A stretch of DNA of 64,000 bases from DATGKG01 sp963783145. GTDB lineage: Bacteria > Desulfobacterota > Binatia > Binatales > Binataceae. The position numbers and the translations under genes are program-made. Below the pieces are notes generated by a model. The model was not told the DNA's origin. It saw only the letters and a program-made list of their open reading frames with translations, and searched no databases. The stretch is taken from assembly GCA_963783145.1 (NCBI GenBank), contig CAWAMM010000004.1, positions 124,001-188,000 of the forward strand, in the 5' to 3' direction. Below, piece by piece: positions 1-8,273 of the stretch; the first letter of the stretch is position 1, and the number at the start of each line of letters is the position of its first letter.

Positions 1-2112
1 GGTGGGCAGATGTTCGTAACGGATTTTCTGCGCGACCTCCAGGCCGCTCATCCCCGGCATCCGCATGTCGAGCAGGATGATTCGATACGGTTTGCCCTGA
101 TCCGAGGCCTGGCGAATCGCGATGAGCGCTTCTTCGCCGCACGCGGCCTCGCTCACCTCGGCCCCGCAGTTGGAGATCATCTCGCGCGCGATCAGGCGAT
201 TGATGTCGTTGTCGTCAACGACCAGGACCCGATAATGATCGAGGTTAAGGACCACGTGCGCGGTCGGTGAAATCACCCGGGTCGTGAGCCCAAGTCGCGT
301 GGTGAATGAGAATTTGCTGCCTCGACCGAGTTCGCTTTCAACTGAGATTTGCCCGCCCATCAGGGCGACCAACCGCTGCGCGATCGCGAGACCCAGCCCG
401 GTGCCGCCGTACTTTCTGGTGGTCGAGGAATCGGCTTGGGTGAAGGAGGAGAAAATCGCTTCGAGCTTGGCCGCCGCGATGCCGATGCCGGTGTCGGCGA
501 CGGTGAAACGTAACTCCGCGGGATCGCGTGAATCGCCGATCCGATCGACTTCGAGTACCACCTCGCCGTTTTCGGTAAACTTGATCGCATTGCCCAGGAA
601 GTTGATGAGAATCTGCCGCAGCCGGAGCGGATCGCCCACCACGTGCGACGGCACGCCTGGGGCGAGACGCGCGATCAGTTCAAGGCCCTTGCTGTGCGCC
701 TGCACGCCAAAAGTCGAAATGGTTTTATCGATTAGCTCGGCGAGATCGAATTCGGTTTTCTCGATTTGCATCCGTCCGCTCTCGATACGTGCCAAGTCCA
801 GGATGCCGTTGATCAATTCGAGCAGCGAGTTACCGTTGGCCACCATCACGTCGAGGTAGCGCCGTTGTTCCGTGGTAAGCTTGCTCTCGATCAGCAAATC
901 CGCCATCCCCAGGACCGCGTTCATCGGGGTGCGGATCTCGTGCGACATGCTGGAGAGGAATTCCGACTTGGCTCTGGACGCCGCCAGCGCATCCTCGCGC
1001 GCGGTGATGAGGTCGTGCTCCATCTGTTTGCGCTGGGTGATGTCGCGCGACATTGAGACCAGGCACATCTCACCATCGATCTCCGACACCACTGCGGAGA
1101 CCTGGTAGGGAACGATCTTTCCGGCCTTGGTCACCACGTCCAGTTCGAAGTTGCTCACGCGTCCGTGTTCGAGCGCGAGCGCGACCATTTTTTGCCCCTG
1201 CTCCGCGCTGGCAAACATACTCAACTCGGCCGGTGTTTTGCCCCGGATCTCTTCGAAGGTGTAGCCGATCGCGCGAAACTGATCGTTGGCGTAGAGGTAG
1301 GTCAGTTCGGGAAGCCGGCTGATGATGATCAGGTCGAGACTGGTTTCCAGTATCTTGCGTAAAATTGCCTCGCGCTTCTGAGCAAGTTTTTCCGCGGCCT
1401 CGCGCTCCGTGACCTCCACGTGCAGGCTTGCTTCGGCATGAGCGCGATGTTCACATTCGGCGCGGAAGCTCGCCTCTCGCGCTTGCAGCTCCTCGATTAG
1501 GAGTCTTTGCGCGAATGAATAGCCTTTTAGAAAGGCGATGGTTGTGCCGAAGATCATCGATGCGATCAGAACCATCCAATACGGTGCGAATTCCCAAGTG
1601 ATAATTCCGCACGCCCATCCCACCATGCTTGCAACAGCGCCGACTGCGGTAAGACATAGCTGCCAGCGCCCACCCCAGGGCAAAATCACCGCGGTATCGA
1701 GCGCGAGCATGAACAGCCCGACGAACAGGGGCTCTTCATCACCAACCGCGAGCCCGTGGACAAGGAACATCGCGGTGAGCGTCGAGCAAAACCCCATCGC
1801 CCACCATCGCCATCGCCGAATCGAAACGCGCCGCACCGCCGCGATCGCGACCAGTGTCAAAGCAATATCGAACAGTCGGATCGGAAGCGGAGCGAGGTCG
1901 CCCGATTCATACCAATGTGCATTGAAAAAGCAGATCGACACGAACAGCAGCATCACGCTCAACGCGAGAAACAAGAGAATGCGCAGCTTGGAGCGGTCCG
2001 CCTCTTTGTCAGGGGAGCATGAAAACGCATCAGCCAGTTTCGCGCCGAACGCCCATCGCGACACTGTGTTCGATGCGGCAACGTCGCGATGGGATTCGGA
2101 AATGATGATCAT
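1..2112 (-). CDS. Membrane hybrid sensor histidine kinase with PAS and receiver domains (C-terminus off window)
   Basis: About 700 residues are visible on the minus strand and the gene runs off the left edge. Residues about 40-195 are hydrophobic and form several membrane segments. A PAS domain follows (about 250-355), ending in the usual DITQRK linker. The H-box reads SSMSHEIRTPMNAV near residue 389, so the phospho-acceptor His is present. The ATPase boxes follow: NFLGNAIKFTENGE, VADTGIGIA and GGTGLGLAIAQ. A fused receiver starts near residue 625 (VLVVDDND, then LLDMRMPGMSG with the phospho-Asp), and its conserved Lys would lie outside the window. Start ATG at 2112 is the first ATG after an in-frame stop, but no strong ribosome site is visible and an upstream TTG is possible. 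Such kinases autophosphorylate and relay to their own receiver; the signal is unknown. No partner regulator is adjacent except the lone receiver at 4029-4412, beyond the helicase. Confidence 0.9.
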   Translation of the reverse strand, partial: MIIISESHRDVAASNTVSRWAFGAKLADAFSCSPDKEADRSKLRILLFLALSVMLLFVSICFFNAHWYESGDLAPLPIRLFDIALTLVAIAAVRRVSIRRWRWWAMGFCSTLTAMFLVHGLAVGDEEPLFVGLFMLALDTAVILPWGGRWQLCLTAVGAVASMVGWACGIITWEFAPYWMVLIASMIFGTTIAFLKGYSFAQRLLIEELQAREASFRAECEHRAHAEASLHVEVTEREAAEKLAQKREAILRKILETSLDLIIISRLPELTYLYANDQFRAIGYTFEEIRGKTPAELSMFASAEQGQKMVALALEHGRVSNFELDVVTKAGKIVPYQVSAVVSEIDGEMCLVSMSRDITQRKQMEHDLITAREDALAASRAKSEFLSSMSHEIRTPMNAVLGMADLLIESKLTTEQRRYLDVMVANGNSLLELINGILDLARIESGRMQIEKTEFDLAELIDKTISTFGVQAHSKGLELIARLAPGVPSHVVGDPLRLRQILINFLGNAIKFTENGEVVLEVDRIGDSRDPAELRFTVADTGIGIAAAKLEAIFSSFTQADSSTTRKYGGTGLGLAIAQRLVALMGGQISVESELGRGSKFSFTTRLGLTTRVISPTAHVVLNLDHYRVLVVDDNDINRLIAREMISNCGAEVSEAACGEEALIAIRQASDQGKPYRIILLDMRMPGMSGLEVAQKIRYEHLPT

Positions 2113-2442
2113 TTGCTGCTGGATTGCCAAGCGGAGCGTCTCCTCGGCGCAATGAGTTCCGCATCGCAGACAACGCAAAACGGATGCCGAGTGCTGGTCT
2201 ATCCGCGGGCACGGTTTCCCTGAGCTTAGCCGTTCCATGTTGTGCACTATCAATCGGCGGTCACCCAAAATGGACAGCTTGTTGCATGGCGTCCGAGCGC
2301 AGTTGTCGTGCATGACCCAAAATGGGGCAGGGTGGTCGTTCGTCCCGCTCCGCAATTGGCGCGGCCCTTAGCTCGACGCTTCGAATCCGTGGGAGGACGC
2401 CCTCTATCATTGACTCGCCGGGGAGGCTTTACTGATCCGCGC
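2113..2442. other. Intergenic stretch with possible insertion-sequence scar
   Basis: No convincing gene lies between the kinase start and the best helicase start. A plus-strand frame is open here and joins the helicase, but its composition (many R, P, V) and lack of homology-like motifs argue that it is untranslated. It contains the short direct repeats listed separately. Confidence 0.5.
2263..2325. repeat. 11-bp direct repeat ACCCAAAATGG, two copies 52 bp apart
   Basis: ACCCAAAATGG occurs at 2263-2273 and 2315-2325, followed by ACAG and GGCAG respectively. Closely spaced short direct repeats of this kind are found at the ends of several insertion sequences (for example IS21-type ends carry repeated end sites). 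No transposase gene remains nearby, so this is at most a scar. Confidence 0.4.
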
Positions 2443-4032
2443 GTGGAACTCACCAACGAACAGCGCGCGATTTGCGAGGTGGCGCAGCAGGGCGGCGCCG
2501 ACCTCGCGCTAAAAATCCAGGCCTTCGCCGGGACCGGCAAGACCACGACGCTGATGGCGATCGCCGAGGCATGCCCAGGCATGCGATTCCTCTATGTCGT
2601 CTTCAATCGCGCCGCGGCGGACAGCGCTCGCGCCAAGATGCCCTCCAACGTCGAGGTTCGCACCGCCCATTCGATCGCCTATCGTAAAATTGGCTTTCGC
2701 TACGAATCGCGGCTGACCCAGCGCACGTGGTCATGGCTGCCGTTCATGCGCGAGAAGATGCCCAAGGCGCTCAACTCCGTCGCTCGCGGTGGCCGCGCTC
2801 GCTCCGCGGCGGGCGCGCTAATCATCAAGACGTTGGAGCATTTCCTGCGCACTACCGATGCCGAGATCAGTCTGAGTCATGTTCCCGGCTGGTGCGATGA
2901 CGCGCTCGCCAGCTCCACTGCCGATGCGACCTGCGATCTGTGGGACGCGATTCGCGACCCCAACGGAACCGCTCCCGTCAGTCATGATTGCTACCTGAAA
3001 CTGTTCTTCCTCGGCGCCCACCAAATCGCCGGCGCCGATCGAACGCTGCTCCTCGATGAAGCGCAGGACGCCGATCCTGTGATCCTCGGAATGGTCCATC
3101 GTCATCCGGGCCCACGCGTATTGGTCGGCGACAGTTACCAGCAACTCTACCAATGGCGCGGCGCGATCAACGCGCTTGGCAATGCGAAGGTGGAAACCGC
3201 GGTGATGCCGCTAACGCAGACTTTTCGCTTCGGCAACGGCGCCGCGCGATGGGCTAATCGGGTGCTGGAGCTGCTCGAAGAAAACCATCGCATCGTACCC
3301 GCTACGCATACGACTTCAGCCGCGGTCAGTGACGACAGCCGCAATGTCGATGCGGTCCTCGCGCGCACCAACGCCGGCGCCCTCGATGAGGCGGTCAAGG
3401 CGCTGGAGCACGGCCGCAAGGTTTACGTGATGGGCGGAGCTGAGCCGTTGGTGCGTCTTATCGAAAGCGCATGGAAGCTGCATTCCGGGAAAAAGGGCAG
3501 CGGCGAACTCGCGGTCTTCTCGAATTGGGATGAGCTCAAATCCGCCGCGCAGGGCAATGGTTCTGAAGACTACGGCGATCCGTCGTTGCAGATTCTGGTG
3601 CGACTCGTCGAGGAGCGCGGCGCCCGGGTTCTACCGATGTGTAATCGCCTGCGCGAATGCGTCGACTCCCCCGAGAGCGCGCAAGTTACCGTCAGCACGG
3701 TGCACAAAGCCAAAGGCCTCGAATGGCCGCGCGTGCTGGTGGCCGCCGACTTCAACCGCTTCATTCGCCGCGAGCTGGGAGTGGTGCGGCGCAACCTTGA
3801 AGAGGCATGCGTGATTTATGTGGCGCTGACCCGCGCACGCCATCAGCTGCTGATCCACCCCGAATGCGTCAAGGAGCTGAAAGCCTCGAGCGACGCATGC
3901 AATCCGGATTTCGTCGAGGATAAGGCGGTGAGGTCAGAAGCGATCATCCCGCCTACTCGAAAAGCTGCCAGTCCCTCCGCGCGGGTTCGCCGCCGCGGGC
4001 GCGCGACTGAGTCGCGTCCCAACAGAATCTAA
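2443..4032 (+). CDS. Superfamily 1 UvrD/Rep-like DNA helicase
   Basis: From GTG 2443 the protein has 529 residues. It shows the SF1 helicase motifs in order: Walker A AFAGTGKTTTL near residue 28, motif Ia-like FNRAAADSA, Walker B LLLDEAQDADP, motif III QQLYQWRGAI, motif V TVSTVHKAKGLEWPRV and motif VI YVALTRARHQLL. These support ATP-driven 3'-5' strand separation. The size and the order resemble the FBH1-like subgroup rather than full UvrD/PcrA (about 720 residues), with shortened accessory subdomains. The frame stays open back to an ATG at 2242, but the first helicase-like residues (ELTNEQRAI) begin at GTG 2443, so the longer start is not preferred. The C-terminus is basic and low in complexity. 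The gene converges with the receiver gene, sharing 4 bp. Confidence 0.88.
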   Translation: MELTNEQRAICEVAQQGGADLALKIQAFAGTGKTTTLMAIAEACPGMRFLYVVFNRAAADSARAKMPSNVEVRTAHSIAYRKIGFRYESRLTQRTWSWLPFMREKMPKALNSVARGGRARSAAGALIIKTLEHFLRTTDAEISLSHVPGWCDDALASSTADATCDLWDAIRDPNGTAPVSHDCYLKLFFLGAHQIAGADRTLLLDEAQDADPVILGMVHRHPGPRVLVGDSYQQLYQWRGAINALGNAKVETAVMPLTQTFRFGNGAARWANRVLELLEENHRIVPATHTTSAAVSDDSRNVDAVLARTNAGALDEAVKALEHGRKVYVMGGAEPLVRLIESAWKLHSGKKGSGELAVFSNWDELKSAAQGNGSEDYGDPSLQILVRLVEERGARVLPMCNRLRECVDSPESAQVTVSTVHKAKGLEWPRVLVAADFNRFIRRELGVVRRNLEEACVIYVALTRARHQLLIHPECVKELKASSDACNPDFVEDKAVRSEAIIPPTRKAASPSARVRRRGRATESRPNRI

Positions 4033-4412
4033 AAGTAGCGCTCGACCAGGCTGACGAAGCGCTCGACATCGAGCGGCTTGTGCACGATGACGTTCGCATC
4101 GATGCCCGCGTATACGCTCGCGCCAGTCATGACGACCACCGGAATGTCGCGCAGCTTCGCGTCCTTCAACTGAGCGCGGCGAAATTCCCATCCATCCATC
4201 TCCGGCATGAACAAATCCAGGATGATAAGTCGCGGCAGGTGCGCGCCGCGCAGCTGCTTGAGTGCCTCTTTGCCGTTTTTCGCGGTCGCGACCGTGTATC
4301 CCGCGTCGGTGAGAATGTCGGTGAGGGAATCGGTTGCGGCGGCATCGTCGTCGACGACGAGAATCGAGCGGCTCGAGGGGGATGGTACGGATTGAATTTT
4401 GCGCGACGTCAT
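4029..4412 (-). CDS. Single-domain response regulator (CheY-like receiver)
   Basis: The 127-residue protein is almost entirely a receiver domain. Acidic pocket DDD at 21-23, phospho-acceptor Asp66 in ILDLFMPEMDG, switch Thr96 (VMTGAS) and Lys112 (HKPLD) are all present, so it should be phosphorylated. There is no output domain, so it probably acts by protein contact or as a phosphorelay intermediate. The hybrid kinase on the same strand 2 kb away is a possible but unproven partner. It starts at ATG 4412 and its 3' end overlaps the helicase stop. Confidence 0.92.
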   Translation of the reverse strand: MTSRKIQSVPSPSSRSILVVDDDAAATDSLTDILTDAGYTVATAKNGKEALKQLRGAHLPRLIILDLFMPEMDGWEFRRAQLKDAKLRDIPVVVMTGASVYAGIDANVIVHKPLDVERFVSLVERYF

Positions 4413-4491
4413 CTACCAGTTCTCCGAGAGTTGGCGCGTCGTTGACTGAGCGGAATTCTAGGATCGGGGCGCCAAAATATCGAGCGTCACC

Positions 4492-5643
4492 TTAGGGCTT
4501 GGCTGCGGCAGGATCGAGCATCGACTTGAGCTGCACGTAGCGCGCTATCTGCGAGCGCGTGATGAGCCCGTTCAGGTGGTCGCCATCGATCACCAACAGG
4601 CGTCCGGTGTCGGCCTCGGCCATCTGATGCATCGCGGTGGAGATACTAGCATTCGGCGCGATGGTGACCTTGTCGCTCACAGGAACCATGATGTCGTGCA
4701 CGTGACGGTTCGCGCGCTCCTCTGGCGGGCAATCGCGCACTCGCGAGAGCGAAAGGATTCCCATCGCACGACCATCCTTCACCACCGGATAGCCGGTGTA
4801 GCCGTGATGCAGGAAGTAGCGATCGACCGCCTCGCCCACCAGCAAGTCGGCATCGATCGTGATCGGTTCGCGAATCATCAAATCAGCGACGCTGGCGCGG
4901 CCCAGCATCTGTTCGACCACCACACTCTGATAGCTCGCGTTCGCGGCGCCGCGCAGGAACAAACCGATGAAGATCATCCAGATACCGCCCACCAGGCCGC
5001 CGCCGAAGATCTCGAGTGCACCGAGCGCGATCAGTCCCCATGCGATGGTATTGCCCCAATCGGCTGCGGCCGCAGTCGCGCGGCGAAAGTCGCCCCAGAA
5101 ATGCCATAGGATCGCGCGTAGGATGCGGCCGCCATCGAGCGGAAAACCGGGCAGCAGATTGAACACCGCGAGGGCCACGTTGATGAACGCGAGGTAACTG
5201 AAGACCGCGACCCATAGCGCAGGCGCATGCATGCCGATGAGCATCTGCTCTATCAGCCAGAAGATTGCCGCGATGACGAGGCTGCTGACCGGACCGATCG
5301 CGGCAATCTTGAATTCATCGCCGGCGGTTTTCGGTTCACTCGACAGATGCGCCATCCCGCCGAAGATGAATAGCGTGATGCGGGTGACATTCTCTCCCAG
5401 GCGGTTCCCGAGAGCCGCGTGCGAGAGTTCGTGGCCCAGGACTGACGCGAAGAACAACAGGGTTCCGATCGCACCAACGATCCAGTAGCTGGTGAAAGCG
5501 TGATTGGGATATTGGCGGGGAAAATATCCGGCCGACAGACTCCACCACACCAGGATCGCGATGACTATCCAGGAATAGTCGATCTCCACTTGCACGCCGG
5601 CAATCTTGATTAGCTCGATGCTTCCCTTCCGCTCGCCCGCCAT
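4492..5643 (-). CDS. Site-2 protease family (M50) membrane metalloprotease with two CBS domains
   Basis: The 383-residue protein has an N-terminal multi-span membrane part with the zinc motif HELSH (71-75) and the second metal motif NLLPGFPLDGGR (162-173). A tandem CBS pair fills about residues 245-375. This architecture is that of the SpoIVFB-like/Rv-type M50 proteases with CBS sensors, which cut substrates inside the membrane; CBS pairs usually bind adenine nucleotides. All catalytic residues are present. The natural substrate cannot be read from context; no anti-sigma factor gene is nearby. Start ATG 5643 is followed by a soluble N-terminus and then the first membrane segment. Confidence 0.92.
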   Translation of the reverse strand: MAGERKGSIELIKIAGVQVEIDYSWIVIAILVWWSLSAGYFPRQYPNHAFTSYWIVGAIGTLLFFASVLGHELSHAALGNRLGENVTRITLFIFGGMAHLSSEPKTAGDEFKIAAIGPVSSLVIAAIFWLIEQMLIGMHAPALWVAVFSYLAFINVALAVFNLLPGFPLDGGRILRAILWHFWGDFRRATAAAADWGNTIAWGLIALGALEIFGGGLVGGIWMIFIGLFLRGAANASYQSVVVEQMLGRASVADLMIREPITIDADLLVGEAVDRYFLHHGYTGYPVVKDGRAMGILSLSRVRDCPPEERANRHVHDIMVPVSDKVTIAPNASISTAMHQMAEADTGRLLVIDGDHLNGLITRSQIARYVQLKSMLDPAAAKP

Positions 5644-5741
5644 CGATCATGCTCCTCTCGCCTTGGAAATAGCCTCTATCGTGCCATGCGCGGGGATTTA
5701 CGACTATCGCCACTCACTGTGGCGAGCCGAGGGAAGCAACC

Positions 5742-6464
5742 CTAGAATTTCTCCTTGAATGGCCGCACATCGAGTTCCTGCGTCCATGCGCTGGGATCCT
5801 GATGTGCCAGGTGCCAGTAGGTTTCTGCGATCGCCGACGGCTTCAGCATGTCCTCTTCCCGGATATTCGGGACGCGCTGACGGATAAACGGCATGTCGAT
5901 GGGCCCGTCGATATTGATGTAAGCGACGTGGATGTGTTGCGGACCCAGGTCGCGCGCCATCACTTGCGCGAGCCCGCGCAGCGCAAACTTCGCGGGCCCG
6001 AACGCCGCCGACGTCGCGAATGGTTTGACACCTGCGGTCGCGCCGGTGAAGAGAATCACGCCCTTGCCGCGCTTGATCATGTCGGGCACTACTTCCTGCG
6101 CGGCGAGAAACGCGCCGAAGGTACTGACGCGCCAGGTATTCTCGAAGGTGCTCGGCTTGGTTTCCATCAGGCGGCCGAAGGGTCGCATCGCGGCGTTGAA
6201 GAGCAGCACCTCCGGCGCGTCGAGCTCGCGCCGAATCCGGTCGAATGCGCTTTTGATTTCCTCCGCCGAGGCGACGTTGGCGGGAATCGGAAACGCCTCG
6301 CCGCCCTCGGCAGCGATCTCCTTGGCGAGCTTGACCAGGTAATCCTCGGTCCTGGCGATCATCGCAACGCGATAGCCCTTGGCGAAGCGGCGCGCGAGCG
6401 CCGCCCCGGTTCCCGCGCCGACACCGATCACCACCGCTACTGGACGCTTGCTGTCAAATGCCAT
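5742..6464 (-). CDS. Atypical short-chain dehydrogenase (SDR), catalytic Tyr replaced by Phe
   Basis: 240 residues with a Rossmann fold. The glycine motif is GVGAGTG (14-20), an incomplete match to the classical TGxxxGxG. Where classical SDRs have YxxxK this protein reads F155-GPA-K159. The conserved-domain literature describes a classical-like SDR subgroup 10 with exactly this pattern: Phe for Tyr with the Lys kept. It may bind NAD(P) without ordinary dehydrogenase chemistry, or use another acid. It is the last gene of a minus-strand group: isomerase, quinone oxidoreductase, SDR, with 27 bp between it and the oxidoreductase. The HxlR regulator diverges from the head of this group. Substrate unknown. 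Confidence 0.88.
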   Translation of the reverse strand: MAFDSKRPVAVVIGVGAGTGAALARRFAKGYRVAMIARTEDYLVKLAKEIAAEGGEAFPIPANVASAEEIKSAFDRIRRELDAPEVLLFNAAMRPFGRLMETKPSTFENTWRVSTFGAFLAAQEVVPDMIKRGKGVILFTGATAGVKPFATSAAFGPAKFALRGLAQVMARDLGPQHIHVAYINIDGPIDMPFIRQRVPNIREEDMLKPSAIAETYWHLAHQDPSAWTQELDVRPFKEKF

Positions 6465-6491
6465 CGATACGACCTCCGCGATGGTTGGGGG

Positions 6492-7460
6492 CTAGGGCAC
6501 TAAAACCAGCTTGCCGGTTGAGCCGCGCGATTCCATGAAGCGATGCGCTTCCGGCGCCTCGATGAGCGGATACTTCTTCCCGATCAGAAGTTTGAGCTTG
6601 CCGTCCTTCATCAGCTGGAACGAATGCTCGATGCCGCGCTGCCATTGCTCCTTGCCCGTGTGTTGCTGATTGAGCATGAAGCCGCTGACCTTGGTCGAGC
6701 GCTGGAACAGCTTGAACACATTGAGCGGATCGGGTGGTCCGCCGGCGCGTCCGTACAGCACCAGATGCCCCATCGGGGCGAGGCAGTTGATGCCCTTCTC
6801 AAAAGTAGGCTTGCCGACCGCGTCGAGGATCAAATCCGCGCCGCGATTGTCCGTGATGCGCATGACTTCGGCGGAGAAATCTTTCGCGACGTAGTCGATG
6901 ACTTCGTCGGCGCCGTATTCCTTCGCGAGCGCCGCCTTCGACGCGCTCGAAACGGTTCCGATCACGCGCGCTCCCGCAGCCTTGGCGATCTGCACGGCGA
7001 CGATTCCTACGCCGCCCGCCGCCGAATGGACGACCACCGTCTGGCCCGGCCCGACATGATGCGAGGTATGAAGGATGTGCCATGCGGTGAGAGTCTGGAT
7101 CGGATATGCCGCGCCCTCATCGAAGCTGACGTGGTCGGGAATCGGGATCACTTGCGAGGCGCGCGCAACCATATACTCGGAGTAGGCTTTCGCGCCAATC
7201 CCCGCGACACGCATGCCGACGCTGAACCCGCTCACCCCCTCGCCGACCTTCTCGATGGTGCCGGCCGCTTCGAGTCCCGGGGTGTCGGGCAGCACCGGGG
7301 CTTGCGCATACTGACCCTGGCGGAAGAGGGTGTCAGCGAAGTTGATGCCGATTGCGCGATTGCGAATCAGCACGGTACCTTTCACGGCCTCCGGCGTTGG
7401 AGCATCGACCAGCTTCAGAACTTCGGGGCCACCCAGTTTGTCGAATTGGATCTGCTTCAC
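6492..7460 (-). CDS. Zinc-free NADPH:quinone oxidoreductase-like MDR protein
   Basis: 322 residues of the medium-chain reductase fold. The N-terminal GroES-like part contains GINFADTLFRQGQY, typical of quinone oxidoreductases, and lacks the catalytic zinc ligands. The nucleotide-binding part has HSAAGGVGIVAVQIA (145-159). The expected reaction is NADPH-dependent reduction of quinones or enones in the cytoplasm. It is the middle gene of the operon controlled from the HxlR side. HxlR-family regulators such as YodB and QorR are known to control quinone reductases, which fits. The exact substrate is not inferable. Confidence 0.9.
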   Translation of the reverse strand: MKQIQFDKLGGPEVLKLVDAPTPEAVKGTVLIRNRAIGINFADTLFRQGQYAQAPVLPDTPGLEAAGTIEKVGEGVSGFSVGMRVAGIGAKAYSEYMVARASQVIPIPDHVSFDEGAAYPIQTLTAWHILHTSHHVGPGQTVVVHSAAGGVGIVAVQIAKAAGARVIGTVSSASKAALAKEYGADEVIDYVAKDFSAEVMRITDNRGADLILDAVGKPTFEKGINCLAPMGHLVLYGRAGGPPDPLNVFKLFQRSTKVSGFMLNQQHTGKEQWQRGIEHSFQLMKDGKLKLLIGKKYPLIEAPEAHRFMESRGSTGKLVLVP

Positions 7461-7477
7461 GAAAATTCTCCTTCTAA

Positions 7478-7566
7478 TTTGGATTCGGCCCTAAGACAGC
7501 CCGAATCCGCTTCGCGCTATTTTGGATTCCGCTCTATGACAGCCCGAATCCACTGCGCCGCGCTAT
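7478..7566. repeat. Tandem imperfect 43-46 bp repeat, each copy able to form a hairpin
   Basis: Two consecutive copies (7478-7520 and 7521-7566) each start TTTGGATTC and end CGCGCTAT or similar. The first contains GGATTCGG and CCGAATCC, an 8-bp stem round a 12-nt loop; the second keeps the GGATTC/GAATCC part. It fills the gap between the isomerase stop and the oxidoreductase start on the minus strand, so it could set relative expression within the operon, acting as RNA stabiliser or attenuating terminator. Confidence 0.6.
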
Positions 7567-8135
7567 TTCAGCGCAGCTTCGATGAAATGCATTCGGTCGT
7601 TGCCCCAGAACATAGCATCGCCGACGAAAAAGGTGGGCGCGCCGAACGCTCCACGCGCCACCGCCTCGTCGATGTTCGCCTTGAGGCGTTCCTTCACGTC
7701 TTCCTGCTCGACCGCATCGGGATCCATTCCCAGCCGGGTGAACATTTCTTTGACGATTTTCGGATCCGCGAGGTTAACGCCGTCGGCCCACATCGCGCGA
7801 AACATTGCGGAGTGATACGCGGGAAAGCAACCCGCCGACTGCGCGACGATCGCGCCGCGCATCACGCGCACCGTGCTCATCGGAAAGAACGGATTGATCG
7901 TCATCGGCACGCCGTAGTGCTTCGACCATCGGATCGCGTCGACCGCGTTGTATTTGAACTTCGCGGGAATGGTGGGCGGTGGCGTGTTGTTGGAGGCCTT
8001 GAAAATGCCACCCAGCAGGATCGGCTTATAGATGATGCTGGCTTCCGTTCGATCCAGCAGCCCCGGCAACTGGGTATCGGCCAGGTAGCTGAACGGGCTG
8101 ACGTAATCGAAGAAAAATTCCAACGGTTTTGCCAT
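7563..8135 (-). CDS. 2-hydroxychromene-2-carboxylate isomerase family (DsbA-fold) protein
   Basis: 190 residues from ATG 8135. The N-terminus LEFFFDYVSPFSYLAD carries the family signature, with Ser13 at the glutathione-contacting position of NahD-type isomerases, and there is no CxxC, so it is not a disulfide oxidase. The C-terminal GAFGAPTFFVGDAMFWGND is the conserved cis-Pro segment. Known members use glutathione to isomerise a hydroxychromene in naphthalene breakdown, but many are used on other compounds or in detoxification. A long upstream in-frame extension to 8636 runs through the divergent regulator gene and is rejected. It is first in the operon with the quinone oxidoreductase and SDR. 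Confidence 0.88.
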   Translation of the reverse strand: MAKPLEFFFDYVSPFSYLADTQLPGLLDRTEASIIYKPILLGGIFKASNNTPPPTIPAKFKYNAVDAIRWSKHYGVPMTINPFFPMSTVRVMRGAIVAQSAGCFPAYHSAMFRAMWADGVNLADPKIVKEMFTRLGMDPDAVEQEDVKERLKANIDEAVARGAFGAPTFFVGDAMFWGNDRMHFIEAALK

Positions 8136-8154
8136 CGGGCGGCCTCTAACGATA

Positions 8155-8210
8155 GTTTCAATTTGCAACTCGCAACCTAGCAATCGAAGTTTCAATTTGC
8201 AACTATAGTT
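8155..8210. promoter_or_regulatory. Candidate HxlR operator: two copies of GTTTCAATTTGCAACT
   Basis: Perfect 16-bp copies lie at 8155-8170 and 8189-8204, 34 bp apart start to start, in the 138-bp gap between the divergent isomerase and HxlR genes. The second runs into the palindrome AACTATAGTT (8201-8210). Position and duplication suit a repressor that controls both directions. Binding by this HxlR is inference. Confidence 0.6.
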
Positions 8211-8273
8211 CCGGCCGCTGGGGCAGCGGCGGATTTGGCGTAAGTCGGGACGGTTCGGGGAGAGGTCGCTTCG

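Noticed and set aside
2242..4032. ATG 2242 as the helicase start
   Set aside because: The first 67 residues have no helicase features and cross an IS-like repeat; GTG 2443 precedes the real domain.
6543..8180. A 545-codon plus-strand open frame
   Set aside because: It runs antisense to the well-supported quinone oxidoreductase and isomerase genes, has Arg/His-rich random composition and no motif; typical GC-rich mirror frame.
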